DNA from: Piscinibacter sp. HJYY11
GTDB lineage: Bacteria > Pseudomonadota > Gammaproteobacteria > Burkholderiales > Burkholderiaceae_C
Direction: 5' to 3'
Length of the DNA: 64,000 bases
Assembly (NCBI RefSeq): GCF_016735515.1
Contig: NZ_JAERQZ010000001.1
Coordinates: 1,364,001-1,428,000 of the forward strand
Shown here: piece after piece, positions 8,533 through 16,793 of the stretch
Numbering within the stretch: position 1 is the first letter of the stretch
Layout: every line of letters starts with the position of its first letter
Position numbers and translations under genes: made by a program
Notes under the pieces: model-generated
What the model was told of the DNA's origin: nothing
The model's database searches: none
What the model saw: only the letters and a program-made list of their open reading frames with translations

Positions 8533-8696
8533 ATGCACCACTACAAGCACCACGGCACCACCACGGCGTTCGCGCGCTCAACGTGCTCAACGGCGCGGTG
8601 CTGGTCAGCTGCAAGGCGCGGCACCTACATCAGGAGGTTTTGTCGTTCCCGCGCGAGATCGACGAGGCCGTGCCCATCGAGCCGGGCGTTCGATAG
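8533..8696 (+). pseudogene. IS630-type transposase fragment
   Basis: Translation from ATG 8533 gives HYKHHGTTTAFA, then after a one-base loss near 8571 continues in another frame as ALNVLNGAVLVSCKARHLHQ and FPREIDEAVP, ending at TAG 8694-8696. This matches the DDE core of IS630-family transposases (HYKRxGTTTLFAALNV, RHRHQEFLxFL). Both ends of the gene are missing and no terminal inverted repeats were recognised. It begins within about 30 bases of the right end of the duplicated segment, which suggests that insertion-sequence activity shaped the junction. Confidence 0.72.
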
Positions 8697-8985
8697 ATAG
8701 TCGACAACCACGCGACACACAGCCACCCGAACGTCTAGGCCTGACTGGCAAGTCGGCCGCGTTGGCACATGCTCTTCATCCCAACCTGTAGCACTTGTTT
8801 GATCACTGACAAGGCCATTCGCGGAGGCGGGTTAGTTTGATCACACCGCGGCACTGTCTAAGGCGCCAGGGCGCCGAGCGCCGAGACTCGCTAGTCAACA
8901 CTAATAGCGAGGTTTTCGGGCTGATGCTCAAAGGGTGTCGCATTTATCCAAGACGTGGCCAGCCTTCAAGGAAAAACTTCACCTC
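8697..8985. other. Non-coding gap upstream of cytochrome c gene
   Basis: No gene is seen here. It contains a 10-base direct repeat GTTTGATCAC at 8797-8806 and 8835-8844, each holding the palindrome TGATCA, 38 bases apart start to start. They could be binding sites controlling the cytochrome gene downstream. An alternative GTG start for that gene lies at 8935. Confidence 0.45.
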
Positions 8986-9909
8986 ATGAAGAAGCCCTTG
9001 AAGATGACTCTCGGTACCCTCGGCGCGGTGGCCGCCTGTGTCGCCGTCGCAGCCGCCGGCTTGCTTCTCAACAGCCAACGCAAACTGGATCGGGTGGTCG
9101 CTGTTGCCGTGGCTCCGGTGCCCTATGTAACCGATGCGCAGGCACTCGAGAGCGGCAAGTACCTGTACATGACCCGCTGCATCGAGTGCCACGGCCGCGA
9201 CGGCGACGGCGCCGTTTTCATCAATGAGCCGAACGGCCTGTACCTCGCCGGCTCCAACCTGACCACGGGCCGTGGCAGCGCAGTGGCTTCCTACAGCGAG
9301 ACGGATTGGGTACGCACCATTCGCCACGGAGTCAAACCAAGCGGGCGCCCGGTCTTCATCATGCCCAGCGAAGACTTCAACCGCCTCAGCGACCGCGACC
9401 TGGCCAGCTTGGTGGCGTATGTCCGCTCGCTGCCAGCGAAGGACGGCAACGGCGCCATCATTCGACTGCCCCTGATCGTGAGGCTGATCCACGGTGCCGG
9501 CGTGATGAAGGATTCGGCCGAGAAGATCGACCACTCGTTACCACCCTCTCAGCCGATCCCTGTCGGCATCACGACGGAGCATGGCCGCTATGTCGCGCAG
9601 GCATGCGTGGGCTGTCACGGCGTCGAACTGAAGGGCGGCTCGATTGCGGGCGCCCCGCCGCACTGGCCGCCTGCCGCTCAACTCACAGGTCCCGGCAGCG
9701 TGATCGCCCGCTATGCAACGGCAGAGCAGTTCAAGACCTTGCTGCGCACCGGAGCGCGACCCGACGGCACGAAGACCAACGAAGCGATGCCCACGAACCA
9801 GCACCTGAACGACGTCGACCTGGAGGCCATCTATCTGTACTTCAAGTCGACGCAAGCTGCAGCAACCTCGGTGTCTTCATCGGCTCAGAATAGGCGTCCG
9901 AAATCGTGA
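8986..9909 (+). CDS. Dihaem c-type cytochrome
   Basis: ATG 8986 gives 307 residues with an N-terminal signal/anchor (MKKPLKMTLGTLGAVAACVA and a hydrophobic run to about residue 29). A GTG at 8935 in the same frame would add 17 residues ahead of it and is less likely. Two haem-binding CxxCH motifs are present, Cys65-Ile-Glu-Cys68-His69 and Cys207-Val-Gly-Cys210-His211, each in a class I cytochrome c domain. It should act as a periplasmic electron carrier or as the electron-accepting subunit of a dehydrogenase. Dihaem proteins of this layout often accompany alcohol or aldehyde dehydrogenases, but none is adjacent. The neighbouring cupin gene begins 11 bases downstream, so the two are probably cotranscribed. 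Confidence 0.85.
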   Translation: MKKPLKMTLGTLGAVAACVAVAAAGLLLNSQRKLDRVVAVAVAPVPYVTDAQALESGKYLYMTRCIECHGRDGDGAVFINEPNGLYLAGSNLTTGRGSAVASYSETDWVRTIRHGVKPSGRPVFIMPSEDFNRLSDRDLASLVAYVRSLPAKDGNGAIIRLPLIVRLIHGAGVMKDSAEKIDHSLPPSQPIPVGITTEHGRYVAQACVGCHGVELKGGSIAGAPPHWPPAAQLTGPGSVIARYATAEQFKTLLRTGARPDGTKTNEAMPTNQHLNDVDLEAIYLYFKSTQAAATSVSSSAQNRRPKS

Positions 9910-9919
9910 AGCACCCCCA

Positions 9920-10411
9920 ATGACTGCCAACGCCATGAACGCCGTTCCGATCGCACTGCTGGGGACCGACACCGCGCCACGCACCAAACCCTCAAACTAT
10001 CCCGAGCCGTTTGCCTCCCGCATGGCGGGCCGCCTGAAGAAGCCGCTGGGTGACCTGTTCGGCTTGAAGAACTTCGGCGTGAACCTGACGCACCTTGCAC
10101 CAGGCGCGTCTTCCGCACTGCGCCATGCCCACACGCGTCAGGATGAGTTCATCTACATCCTCCGAGGCCACCCGACACTGCATACCGACGCGGGGATGAC
10201 GTCGCTCTCACCCGGCATGTGCGCCGGCTTCGCGCATGGAACAGGCGACGCTCACCGATTGGTCAACGAGACCCTCGAAGAAGTCTTGTACCTCGAAATC
10301 GGGGACCGGACGCTAGGCGACGAGGTGACCTACCCCGATGACGACATCCAGGCGGTGCTGGTGGACCAGCGGTGGCGCTTCACGCGCAAGGACGGCACCC
10401 CGTACACCTGA
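9920..10411 (+). CDS. Cupin-domain protein
   Basis: A soluble protein of 163 residues with one cupin barrel. Motif 1 is seen as SALRHAHTRQDEFIYILRGH (candidate metal ligands His-x-His and Glu) and motif 2 as PGMCAGFAHGTGDAHRLVN. The trailing segment EEVLYLEIGDR is typical of small cupins annotated as metal-dependent or XRE-less cupin proteins. The catalytic role is unknown; related proteins include isomerases, dioxygenases and sugar-binding proteins. It sits between the cytochrome c and SRPBCC genes, all on the plus strand with short gaps. A second in-frame ATG six codons in (MNAVPIALLG) is an alternative start. Confidence 0.8.
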   Translation: MTANAMNAVPIALLGTDTAPRTKPSNYPEPFASRMAGRLKKPLGDLFGLKNFGVNLTHLAPGASSALRHAHTRQDEFIYILRGHPTLHTDAGMTSLSPGMCAGFAHGTGDAHRLVNETLEEVLYLEIGDRTLGDEVTYPDDDIQAVLVDQRWRFTRKDGTPYT

Positions 10412-10506
10412 GTCAGCGTGCTGAACAATCCGATGGCGAGTTCATACAAGACCATTTCTCCACACGACGGAAGAATCAAGCGCGTCATCAACTCCTTGTC
10501 ACCATC

Positions 10507-11067
10507 ATGCTCCGCCGCTCCCTACAGATTCTCTTGTTCGGACTTGCCTCGCTCCGTTGCATGGCAGCAGCGCCCGAAGCCGCGACCACAGAGGCCCCCG
10601 TCCGCTCCTACGTGAATGTGCAGGCTTCGATCGTCATCCATCGGCCCCCGTCTGAAGTCTTTGCCTTCGTATCCGACGCCGAGAACGACGTGCATTGGCG
10701 CAGCGAAGTCGTCAGCATGAAGAACCTGACAGCACCGCCTCACCGGGTGGGCACGCGCACGCTCGAGGTTGCCAAGGTACTTGGCAAACAACTCGAGACC
10801 ACGACCGAGATCACCGAGTTCGTGCCGGGTGAGCGCATGGCGAGGCACACTGTCACCGGTCTGACGCCGGTCGTGACGGCGCGAGCGGTCGAACCGGTTG
10901 CAGACGGCGCCCGCTTCACCTACCAGCTGACGGCGGACGTCACCGACGTCTTTCTTTTCAGGGCGTTTCGGCCCGTGCTGGAGTGGTGGACGCAGCGCAA
11001 GGTCGCGGGCTATCTGGATTCACTCAAGGCTCACCTGGAGGTACCCGTCGGGTCGAATTCACCATGA
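10507..11067 (+). CDS. Exported SRPBCC-family protein
   Basis: ATG 10507 gives 186 residues with a cleavable signal peptide (MLRRSLQILLFGLASLRCMA, then AAPEAA). The mature part has the SRPBCC (polyketide cyclase/START-like) fold pattern: VNVQASIVIHRPPSEVFAFV, then HWRSEV, then VGTRTLEV, and a long C-terminal helix. Such domains bind hydrophobic ligands in a central cavity; export of this fold is less usual than a cytoplasmic location. The frame extends upstream to 10372, but that extension runs through the cupin gene and lacks a signal peptide. The stop overlaps the start of the AraC gene (ATGA), indicating translational coupling. Confidence 0.72.
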   Translation: MLRRSLQILLFGLASLRCMAAAPEAATTEAPVRSYVNVQASIVIHRPPSEVFAFVSDAENDVHWRSEVVSMKNLTAPPHRVGTRTLEVAKVLGKQLETTTEITEFVPGERMARHTVTGLTPVVTARAVEPVADGARFTYQLTADVTDVFLFRAFRPVLEWWTQRKVAGYLDSLKAHLEVPVGSNSP

Positions 11068-11909
11068 AAGCTTCATTCCTCGAGATCGTTCAACATGTCC
11101 CCGCGACCACCACGATGCGTGAACTGGTCACGAAAGTTTTCGCTCTGCGCGGATCAGGCGTGCCGGTGGAATCGTTGCACGCGCTGCCATGTGATGCGCT
11201 CCTGTTGCACGTCCATCTATGGGGCGATCCCGAGCTCGACCGCGCCACAGGCGAGCGGAGCTTCTTCACCGGCATCCGACAGGCGCCCGCTTGCCACTCG
11301 GTCGGAGGCGACTTCCTGACCTTGTTCGCAGTGTTGACGCCGCCGGGAGCCGTGGCGCTTCTTGGCGGTGCCCCCATGGACGGACTCGATCCCTGCGTCA
11401 CGCTGAGCCGTGTGACGACCCTCGACGTTGCCCGCTCGTTGGAGCGTGCCGTGTGCGCGCAGCCTTCGGTGGAGCTAGCCTTGGCGGAATTTGCTCGCTG
11501 GCTGGAGAGCCGACTGAGTCGCCGATGCGTGATTCCTCAGGCGGCGTGGCGGGTCGCCAGGGTGTCTTCCGAGCTATCGCTGGCACCCAGCACGAAAGTA
11601 GGCGACGCCGCGCAGCGACAAGCCGTCTCGCAGCGCCAACTGGAGCGAGACATGCAGCGGTGGTTCAACGTGCCGCCGAAACAGTACGCCCTCACGGCGC
11701 AATTCCAGCGTCTTCTCCAAGTGGCTGGCAGAGAGGAGACTCTCCTGGGTGCGGCGTTGGAAGCCGGGTTTGCCGACCAGGCGCACATGAACAGGGCGGT
11801 GAAGAGGTTTTCTGGCATGACGCCTCAACAACTTCTTCGGGCTGCTACAGGTCCGGTGTCTGCAACCTTTCGACAGGCGATGACGACGCATGCGCGAGTC
11901 TTCGCATAG
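11064..11909 (+). CDS. AraC-family transcriptional regulator
   Basis: A 281-residue regulator starting at ATG 11064, overlapping the SRPBCC stop by four bases. Residues 1-180 form an AraC-type effector domain related to those of the two AraC genes at 13669-14565 and 18487-19359 (shared pattern FFTGIRQAPACHSVGGDFLTLFAVLTPPG). The C terminus has two helix-turn-helix units (QRQLERDMQRWF, then EAGFADQAHMNRAVKRFSGM). It is the last gene of a likely operon of cytochrome, cupin and SRPBCC genes and may regulate it. The first helix-turn-helix is shorter than usual because residues between WRVARVSSELS and AVSQRQLERD are divergent. Confidence 0.82.
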   Translation: MKASFLEIVQHVPATTTMRELVTKVFALRGSGVPVESLHALPCDALLLHVHLWGDPELDRATGERSFFTGIRQAPACHSVGGDFLTLFAVLTPPGAVALLGGAPMDGLDPCVTLSRVTTLDVARSLERAVCAQPSVELALAEFARWLESRLSRRCVIPQAAWRVARVSSELSLAPSTKVGDAAQRQAVSQRQLERDMQRWFNVPPKQYALTAQFQRLLQVAGREETLLGAALEAGFADQAHMNRAVKRFSGMTPQQLLRAATGPVSATFRQAMTTHARVFA

Positions 11910-11941
11910 CGCACGCGTCACCCGCACGGATGGCCTAGGTA

Positions 11942-12445
11942 TCAAAACTGGACGGCGCGCGCTCCATCGATACAAGGATCAGCCGTCAGCTGTTTTCGCA
12001 TCAGGGCGTTCGGAACCACGATGCCGCGAAGCACTGGAAAGCGCTGCTCAACGATTGCAAAGCCGAACTTTCCAAAGAACGGCTGCGCGGTCAGGCTGAC
12101 ATCTGACGCCAGCCAAGGGGTTGCGCGCCCATTCGCGACCTTGATGAGATGCTCCATCAGGAAGCTGCCGATGCCTTGCCCTGCATGCTCGGCTGAGACG
12201 AAGAAGTGGTCGATGTAGCCGGAAGTCTGAACGTCCGCATACGCCACGATCTGGCCCGACACTTCCACAATGAAGGGCTGAATCCCCTGCATGCGATTCG
12301 TCCACAGCGATTGATCGATCGTCTGAGGAGCCCAGGCGTTCAGTTGTTCACGCGTGTAGCTTCTGCTCGCAAGTCCATGGACTGCGGAGCGAAACACAGC
12401 CAGCAGCGCGGGTTCATCTCCGGTGCAAAACGGGCGTATCTGCAT
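11942..12445 (-). CDS. GNAT-family N-acetyltransferase
   Basis: A 167-residue protein with the GNAT fold. It starts MQIRPFCTGDEPALLAVFRS, has the acetyl-CoA pyrophosphate-binding motif AEHAGQGIGSFLM (Q-x-x-G-x-G type) and the usual C-terminal strand pair FFGKFGFAIVEQRFPVLRG. It is closest in style to the YafP/PhnO-like small-molecule acetyltransferases; the substrate is unknown. It is divergent from the hydrolase-LuxR gene with about 130 bases between, so both may be controlled from that gap. A relic of the same gene's 3' end lies at 6461-6551. Confidence 0.85.
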   Translation of the reverse strand: MQIRPFCTGDEPALLAVFRSAVHGLASRSYTREQLNAWAPQTIDQSLWTNRMQGIQPFIVEVSGQIVAYADVQTSGYIDHFFVSAEHAGQGIGSFLMEHLIKVANGRATPWLASDVSLTAQPFFGKFGFAIVEQRFPVLRGIVVPNALMRKQLTADPCIDGARAVQF

Positions 12446-12578
12446 GGTGTGATGTTTCTGACCTACGAGAGCGTGATTGCCCTGACTGGCACTTTAGCCA
12501 AGGCATTCGCCAGCGCTCGTTCTCGACACGCAACAATGGAGGCTTCGCAAACCCTTTGATCGCCAAGGTATTGCCACG

Positions 12579-13655
12579 ATGAGCCTGTCGCCACAGATCC
12601 GCTTCGCGCGCAGCCACGACGGGGTGCGACTCGCGTACTCGTCGACAGGCTCGGGCCCCACGCTGATCAAGGCGGCCACCTGGCTGTCGCACCTCGAGTA
12701 CGACTGGGAAAGCCCGGTATGGAGCCACCTGCTGCGCGACCTGTCTCGCCAATGCACCTACGTGCGCTACGACGAACGCGGGTGCGGACTGTCGGATTGG
12801 TCGGTCGACGACCTCTCCTTCGAGAGCTGGGTCCGCGACCTGGAAACGGTGGCCGATGCCTGCGGCAGCGAACGGTTCGGGTTGCTCGGCATCTCGCAGG
12901 GTGCATCGATCGCCATCGCCTATGCCGTGCGCCACCCGGAGCGGGTGTCGCTTCTCGTGCTCCATGGCGGCTACGCGCGGGGTCGCCTCGTTCGCAGCGA
13001 CACCGACCAGGACCGCGAAGAAGTCCAGACGATGACCAAGCTGGCCGAACTCGGCTGGGGCAAGGCCGACGCGTCGTTCCGCCAGTTCTTCACCAGCCAG
13101 TTCATCCCCGGTGGCACCGCCGAGCAGCACCAGTGGTTCAACGAGCTGGAGCGCATTTCTACCTCGCCGCAGAACGCTGCGCGCTTCATGAACGAGTTCG
13201 CGCGCATCGACGTGACGGCGCTGCTGGGGCAGGTGCGTTGCCCCACGCTCGTGCTGCACAGCCGGCGCGACGTGCGCCAGCCTTTCGAGGAAAGCCGTCT
13301 CCTGGCCAGCGCCATTCCAGGCGCGCAACTCGTGCCCATCGACAGCGGCAACCACCTCCTGCTGGGCGACGAGCCCGGCTGGAAGCACTGGATCGACCAG
13401 GTGAGCCGCTTTGTTGCCCGGCACGCAATGGGCGGCCAGGCCGGCGCGTTCGCGGGGCTCACGCCGCGGCAACGTGAGCTGCTCGAGCTGCTGGCCCAAG
13501 GGCGCGACAACGCGCAGATCGCCGCAGCGCTATCGCTGAGCGACAAGACCGTGCGCAACCATGTGAGCCGGCTCCTCGCCCAACTCGAAGTCGAAAACCG
13601 TTCGCAGGCGATCGTCAAGGCGCGGGACGCCGGCTTCGGCGCGGCCTCGGGCTGA
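12579..13655 (+). CDS. Alpha/beta hydrolase fused to LuxR-type DNA-binding domain
   Basis: A 358-residue fusion. Residues 1-285 are an alpha/beta hydrolase with nucleophile elbow GISQG (Ser106), a likely acid at Asp231 in SRRDVRQ and His259 in GNHLL, so the catalytic triad is complete. Residues 294-356 are a LuxR/GerE helix-turn-helix (LTPRQRELLELLAQ, then SDKTVRNHVSRLL). Proteins of this layout are known in proteobacteria as putative ligand-sensing regulators, in which the hydrolase domain may bind or cleave an effector. Its 3' end and the DNA beyond match the segment behind the LysR-LuxR gene. Because the LuxR module is normal in this family, this copy is the likely donor. Confidence 0.87.
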   Translation: MSLSPQIRFARSHDGVRLAYSSTGSGPTLIKAATWLSHLEYDWESPVWSHLLRDLSRQCTYVRYDERGCGLSDWSVDDLSFESWVRDLETVADACGSERFGLLGISQGASIAIAYAVRHPERVSLLVLHGGYARGRLVRSDTDQDREEVQTMTKLAELGWGKADASFRQFFTSQFIPGGTAEQHQWFNELERISTSPQNAARFMNEFARIDVTALLGQVRCPTLVLHSRRDVRQPFEESRLLASAIPGAQLVPIDSGNHLLLGDEPGWKHWIDQVSRFVARHAMGGQAGAFAGLTPRQRELLELLAQGRDNAQIAAALSLSDKTVRNHVSRLLAQLEVENRSQAIVKARDAGFGAASG

Positions 13656-14095
13656 TGCAGCGCCGCGCTCACAGGTAGACCGTGCCGCCGGCAGTGGCGC
13701 GCCGCCACGTCGTGGCCATCGGCGACTGGCGTGACTTCACGAAACTGCGTGGCGTGAGTCCGGTGAGCTGGCGCACCACGCGTGACATGTGCGCCTGGTC
13801 GGCGAAGCCGAGGTCGGCGGCGATGTCGGCGAGGCTCGCCCCGGCCTGGGCCCGGCGAGACACGGCCTGCAGGCGCGCCACCTGTGACAGGTGCCGCGGC
13901 GAGGTACCGATCCACTGGCCGAAGTCTCGCTCGAGCTGGCGACGGGACACATGCTGCTCATCGGCCAGCGACTCAATGGCCGCCTCGGGCTCGGCGCAGA
14001 TGCGCATCGCCGCCCGTGCAGCGCGCAGCGCGGCCGTGGATTGCTGGCGGTGCGCCGTGGCGCGCTCCTCGAGCCAGCTGCCGAATGCCTGAAGC
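13456..14095. repeat. Segmental duplication, copy B (likely source)
   Basis: Matches 7865-8505 across the LuxR domain end, the 13-base spacer and the last third of the AraC gene. Here both genes are intact, whereas in copy A the AraC part is truncated and frameshifted, which suggests this is the ancestral arrangement. Confidence 0.83.
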
Positions 14096-14565
14096 TTGTC
14101 TTGAAGCGTTGGCGCCACCGCGACGTCCGACTCCAGCCCGCGCGTGATGAACCCATCGAGCAGCGCGGCCACCGGCGCGCGGATGCGGGGTATCTTGTCG
14201 ACCTGGCGGCTTTCGAGCAGGTGCACGAGGCCGAGCGGCGTGAGCAGGGCAAAGAGGGTGATGCAATTCCCAGCGCCGACGAACGTGCCCGTCCACTGGC
14301 GGATGCCTGTGAGCGCCGTGTTCTCGCCAAGCCGGCCCTTCTGCTCCACCTGCGAGTCGATCCCCATCTGCACGCTGAGCATCATCGACTCGTGCGGTGC
14401 GATGGCGAGCGGCATCGGCCCGGTGGCGCTCATCTCGGCGGCCATCAGGGCGCTCACGTAGGGCCGCAATGCACCGGTGACTTCGATCGCGTGCGAGCGC
14501 ACGGCGCCGCGCGCGCCGTCGGCCACGTCCGCTCCTGCGGTGTTCAAGCTGTTCTGCTGATGCAT
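13669..14565 (-). CDS. AraC-family transcriptional regulator
   Basis: An intact 298-residue regulator with ATG at 14565, preceded by AAAGGA on the minus strand. Residues about 25-185 are the effector-binding domain (HESMMLSVQMGID, TGIRQWTGTFVGAGNCITLF). Residues about 195-285 are the paired helix-turn-helix (LADEQHVSRRQLERDF, then DLGFADQAHMSRVVRQLTGL). It converges on the hydrolase-LuxR gene with a 13-base gap. Close relatives lie at 11064-11909 and 18487-19359, and a broken copy at 8073-8505. On the other side it diverges from the lipoprotein/acyl-CoA ligase operon, across a gap holding a 23-base direct repeat, and may control that operon. Confidence 0.88.
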   Translation of the reverse strand: MHQQNSLNTAGADVADGARGAVRSHAIEVTGALRPYVSALMAAEMSATGPMPLAIAPHESMMLSVQMGIDSQVEQKGRLGENTALTGIRQWTGTFVGAGNCITLFALLTPLGLVHLLESRQVDKIPRIRAPVAALLDGFITRGLESDVAVAPTLQDKLQAFGSWLEERATAHRQQSTAALRAARAAMRICAEPEAAIESLADEQHVSRRQLERDFGQWIGTSPRHLSQVARLQAVSRRAQAGASLADIAADLGFADQAHMSRVVRQLTGLTPRSFVKSRQSPMATTWRRATAGGTVYL

Positions 14566-14632
14566 CTGTGCTTCCTTTGACGACGCCCATCGAGGCGTGA
14601 GTCTGGGTGGCGGACGCGCGCGGGGACAGGGC

Positions 14633-14708
14633 GGAATGTCCCGGCCAGGGCCCGCCGCAGGCGCGACGCGCCGCGCGCGATGACCGGAATGTCCCGGCCA
14701 GGGCCCGC
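14633..14708. repeat. 23-base direct repeat pair in divergent promoter region
   Basis: The same 23 bases, beginning GGAATGTCCCGGCC, occur at 14633-14655 and 14686-14708, 53 bases apart start to start (about five helical turns). They lie between the AraC gene (minus strand, start 14565) and the lipoprotein gene (plus strand, start 14851). Each unit includes the near-palindrome CCGGCC. Same-face direct repeats of this spacing are plausible binding sites for the adjacent AraC regulator; that is inference. Confidence 0.6.
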
Positions 14709-14850
14709 AGGCCCGAGCGCGATCGTGAGCGAGCCGCCTCTCGATGTCTTGGATCTTTGCGACATGAATGCGTCGGAAATCTGCAAGACCTGCGCGGCCT
14801 GCGTCCGGAAACTTCGGTCTTCCTCAACCCCTGAAGCTCATCGAGACACC

Positions 14851-16209
14851 ATGGACAGCTCCCTTTCCTATCCCGAGCGCCACCCGCTCGTCATCACCCT
14901 GCGCGCCACCGCGCTCGCCGCGGCCATCGCCCTGTTGGCGGCCTGCGGCGGCAACGACGACGACGCTGCGCCTGCCGCGCCCGCCGAGGACCAGGCCGAT
15001 GCGGCGACGCTGGCCGCCCTGTCGTCTCTCACCAGCGACGTCGATGCACAGCTGCGTGCCCGCGGCGTGGCAACCGTCAACGCCCCCGACACACCACCGA
15101 CCGACAGCCCGGCCGGCGCGCCAGCACACGGCTGGTTCCCCGGCGTGGCACAGACGAACCTCGTGGCCAACCGGCCCGAGTACAACGCGCAGATCGTCGA
15201 CCCGGACCTCATCAACCCCTGGGGAATCGCCATCCGGCCCGCGGGCTTCGGCGGCCACTTCTGGTTTGCCTCGGCGGGCAGCGGCAAATCGATCCAGTAC
15301 GTGGGCGACGTGGGCGGCGTGCCGCTGTTCCAGGATGAGCTCAAGGTCATCGACACCCTGGGCCCGTCGAGCGGCACGGCGTTCAACCCGGGGTCGAACT
15401 TTGTCATCACCCAGGAACATGCCAACGGCGCCATCACCGCGCCGACCAAGTTCTTCTTCGCCAACCTTAGCGGCACCGTGACCGCATGGACCGAGCGCCC
15501 GCGCGCCGGTGGCGGCTTCGACCACCCGCTTGACTCCGTGCCCGTGATCGACGGCACCGCCCGCCACTCGAGCTTCATCGGCGTGACCGTCGCGCCAGGT
15601 GCCGAGCGCCTGCTCGTCGCCGACTTCGGCGCCGAGGCCGAGCTGCGCGTCTACAACGGCGCCTTCGCCGAGCAGGCACCGATGGAGAACCCGTTCCGCA
15701 AGGCTGGTGCGCAGCCCGGTGGCTTCGAGGCCTTCAACGTGCAGACGCTCGGCCAGAGCATCTTCGCGATGTACGGCCGCCACGTGCCGCCGGGCACCTC
15801 GCCCCTGCCAGCCGAAGGCCGTCTGGCCGAGTTCGACGCGCAGGGCCGGCTGGTGGCCAAGTGGGCCGGGCGGGGCCTCTTGAACTACCCGTGGGGCGTG
15901 GCGATGGCGCCGCAGAACTACGGCCTGTACTCGAACTGCCTCCTGGTGGGCAACTTTGGGGACGGCACGGTGGTGGCCTTTCACCCGCGCTACAAGGTCG
16001 CGATCGACTACGTGCGCGACGACCGCGGCCGCCGCGTGGTGCTCGACGGCCTGTGGGGCCTGCAGTTCGGCAACGGCGCGAGCCTCGGCGAAGCGAACCA
16101 CATGTACTTCGCTGCCGGCCCGAACCGCGAGACCGATGGCCTGGTGGGCAAGCTCGAAGCCAACCCGCGCACGCTGCCCTACATCGGCGGCATCTCGCTC
16201 TGCCACTGA
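14851..16209 (+). CDS. TIGR03118-family lipoprotein (beta-propeller-like)
   Basis: ATG 14851 gives 452 residues with a lipoprotein signal: a hydrophobic segment (LRATALAAAIALLA) ending in lipobox Leu-Ala-Ala-Cys32, then CGGNDDD. A start at 14680 is possible but would bury the signal sequence. The mature protein has the features of the TIGR03118 family: NLVANRPEYNAQIVDPDLIN, PWGIAIRP, and repeated blades with HSSFIGVTVAP and NYPWGVAMAP. It should be anchored in the outer or inner membrane facing the periplasm, with unknown function. It is followed by a membrane protein and an acyl-CoA ligase gene, apparently in one operon. Confidence 0.78.
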   Translation: MDSSLSYPERHPLVITLRATALAAAIALLAACGGNDDDAAPAAPAEDQADAATLAALSSLTSDVDAQLRARGVATVNAPDTPPTDSPAGAPAHGWFPGVAQTNLVANRPEYNAQIVDPDLINPWGIAIRPAGFGGHFWFASAGSGKSIQYVGDVGGVPLFQDELKVIDTLGPSSGTAFNPGSNFVITQEHANGAITAPTKFFFANLSGTVTAWTERPRAGGGFDHPLDSVPVIDGTARHSSFIGVTVAPGAERLLVADFGAEAELRVYNGAFAEQAPMENPFRKAGAQPGGFEAFNVQTLGQSIFAMYGRHVPPGTSPLPAEGRLAEFDAQGRLVAKWAGRGLLNYPWGVAMAPQNYGLYSNCLLVGNFGDGTVVAFHPRYKVAIDYVRDDRGRRVVLDGLWGLQFGNGASLGEANHMYFAAGPNRETDGLVGKLEANPRTLPYIGGISLCH

Positions 16210-16235
16210 GGCATTGGCGGGCCCGCACACACATC

Positions 16236-16793
16236 ATGGACGCCTCTCTCCTGCTCCACCAAGGCGTGCTGTACGGGCACGTCACCGCCTTCGCCGTGGC
16301 CTTCTCCGCAGTGCTGCGCGAAGACCTGGCCCTCCTCAAGGCGCGGGGCCTCGACCTCGCGCGCCTGAGCCGCACGGCCCGCACGCTCACCGCCGCACTC
16401 GCTGTCTTGTGGCTCACCGGCCTCGGGCTGCTGGCGTTCGAGTACGGCAGCGATCTCGAACGCCTGTGGGCGTCGCCGAAGCCGACGGCCAAGCTGCTCG
16501 TCGTCACCGCGCTCACCTGCAACGGGCTCGCGCTGCATGTGTGGGCCTTCCCGGCCCTGCGCGGGAATGACCGCAGCGGTGCGAGCCTCGCGGTCGTGCT
16601 GGGCGCCACCAGCAGCGCGAGCTGGCTGTACGCCGCGTTCATGGGCGTCGCGCGCATCGTCTCGCCGGCCTTGTCGCTCGCGGACTTCCTGGCGGGCTAC
16701 GGGCTGCTGGTGACCGTCGCCGTGTCGAGCGCATTGCTCTTCGTCCGGCCCCAACTCGTGCGTGCCCTGGAACACGGCCGCCTCACCCCATGA
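16236..16793 (+). CDS. Small integral membrane protein, unknown function
   Basis: ATG 16236 gives 185 residues with about four transmembrane segments (around 10-27, 50-70, 84-102 and 128-170). No catalytic motif was recognised. A charged stretch (REDLALLKARGLDLARLSRT) lies between the first and second helices. The start is 26 bases after the lipoprotein stop, and the stop overlaps the start of the acyl-CoA ligase gene by four bases (ATGA), so it is translationally coupled. It may partner the lipoprotein or the ligase at the inner membrane (inference from position only). Confidence 0.65.
   Translation: MDASLLLHQGVLYGHVTAFAVAFSAVLREDLALLKARGLDLARLSRTARTLTAALAVLWLTGLGLLAFEYGSDLERLWASPKPTAKLLVVTALTCNGLALHVWAFPALRGNDRSGASLAVVLGATSSASWLYAAFMGVARIVSPALSLADFLAGYGLLVTVAVSSALLFVRPQLVRALEHGRLTP

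Noticed and set aside
10372..10506. N-terminal extension of the SRPBCC protein
   Set aside because: It overlaps the cupin gene and would place the signal peptide internally; ATG 10507 gives a normal signal peptide.
12446..12578. Possible small RNA in the GNAT/hydrolase divergent gap
   Set aside because: No promoter-plus-terminator pair was found; ordinary divergent promoter DNA is sufficient.
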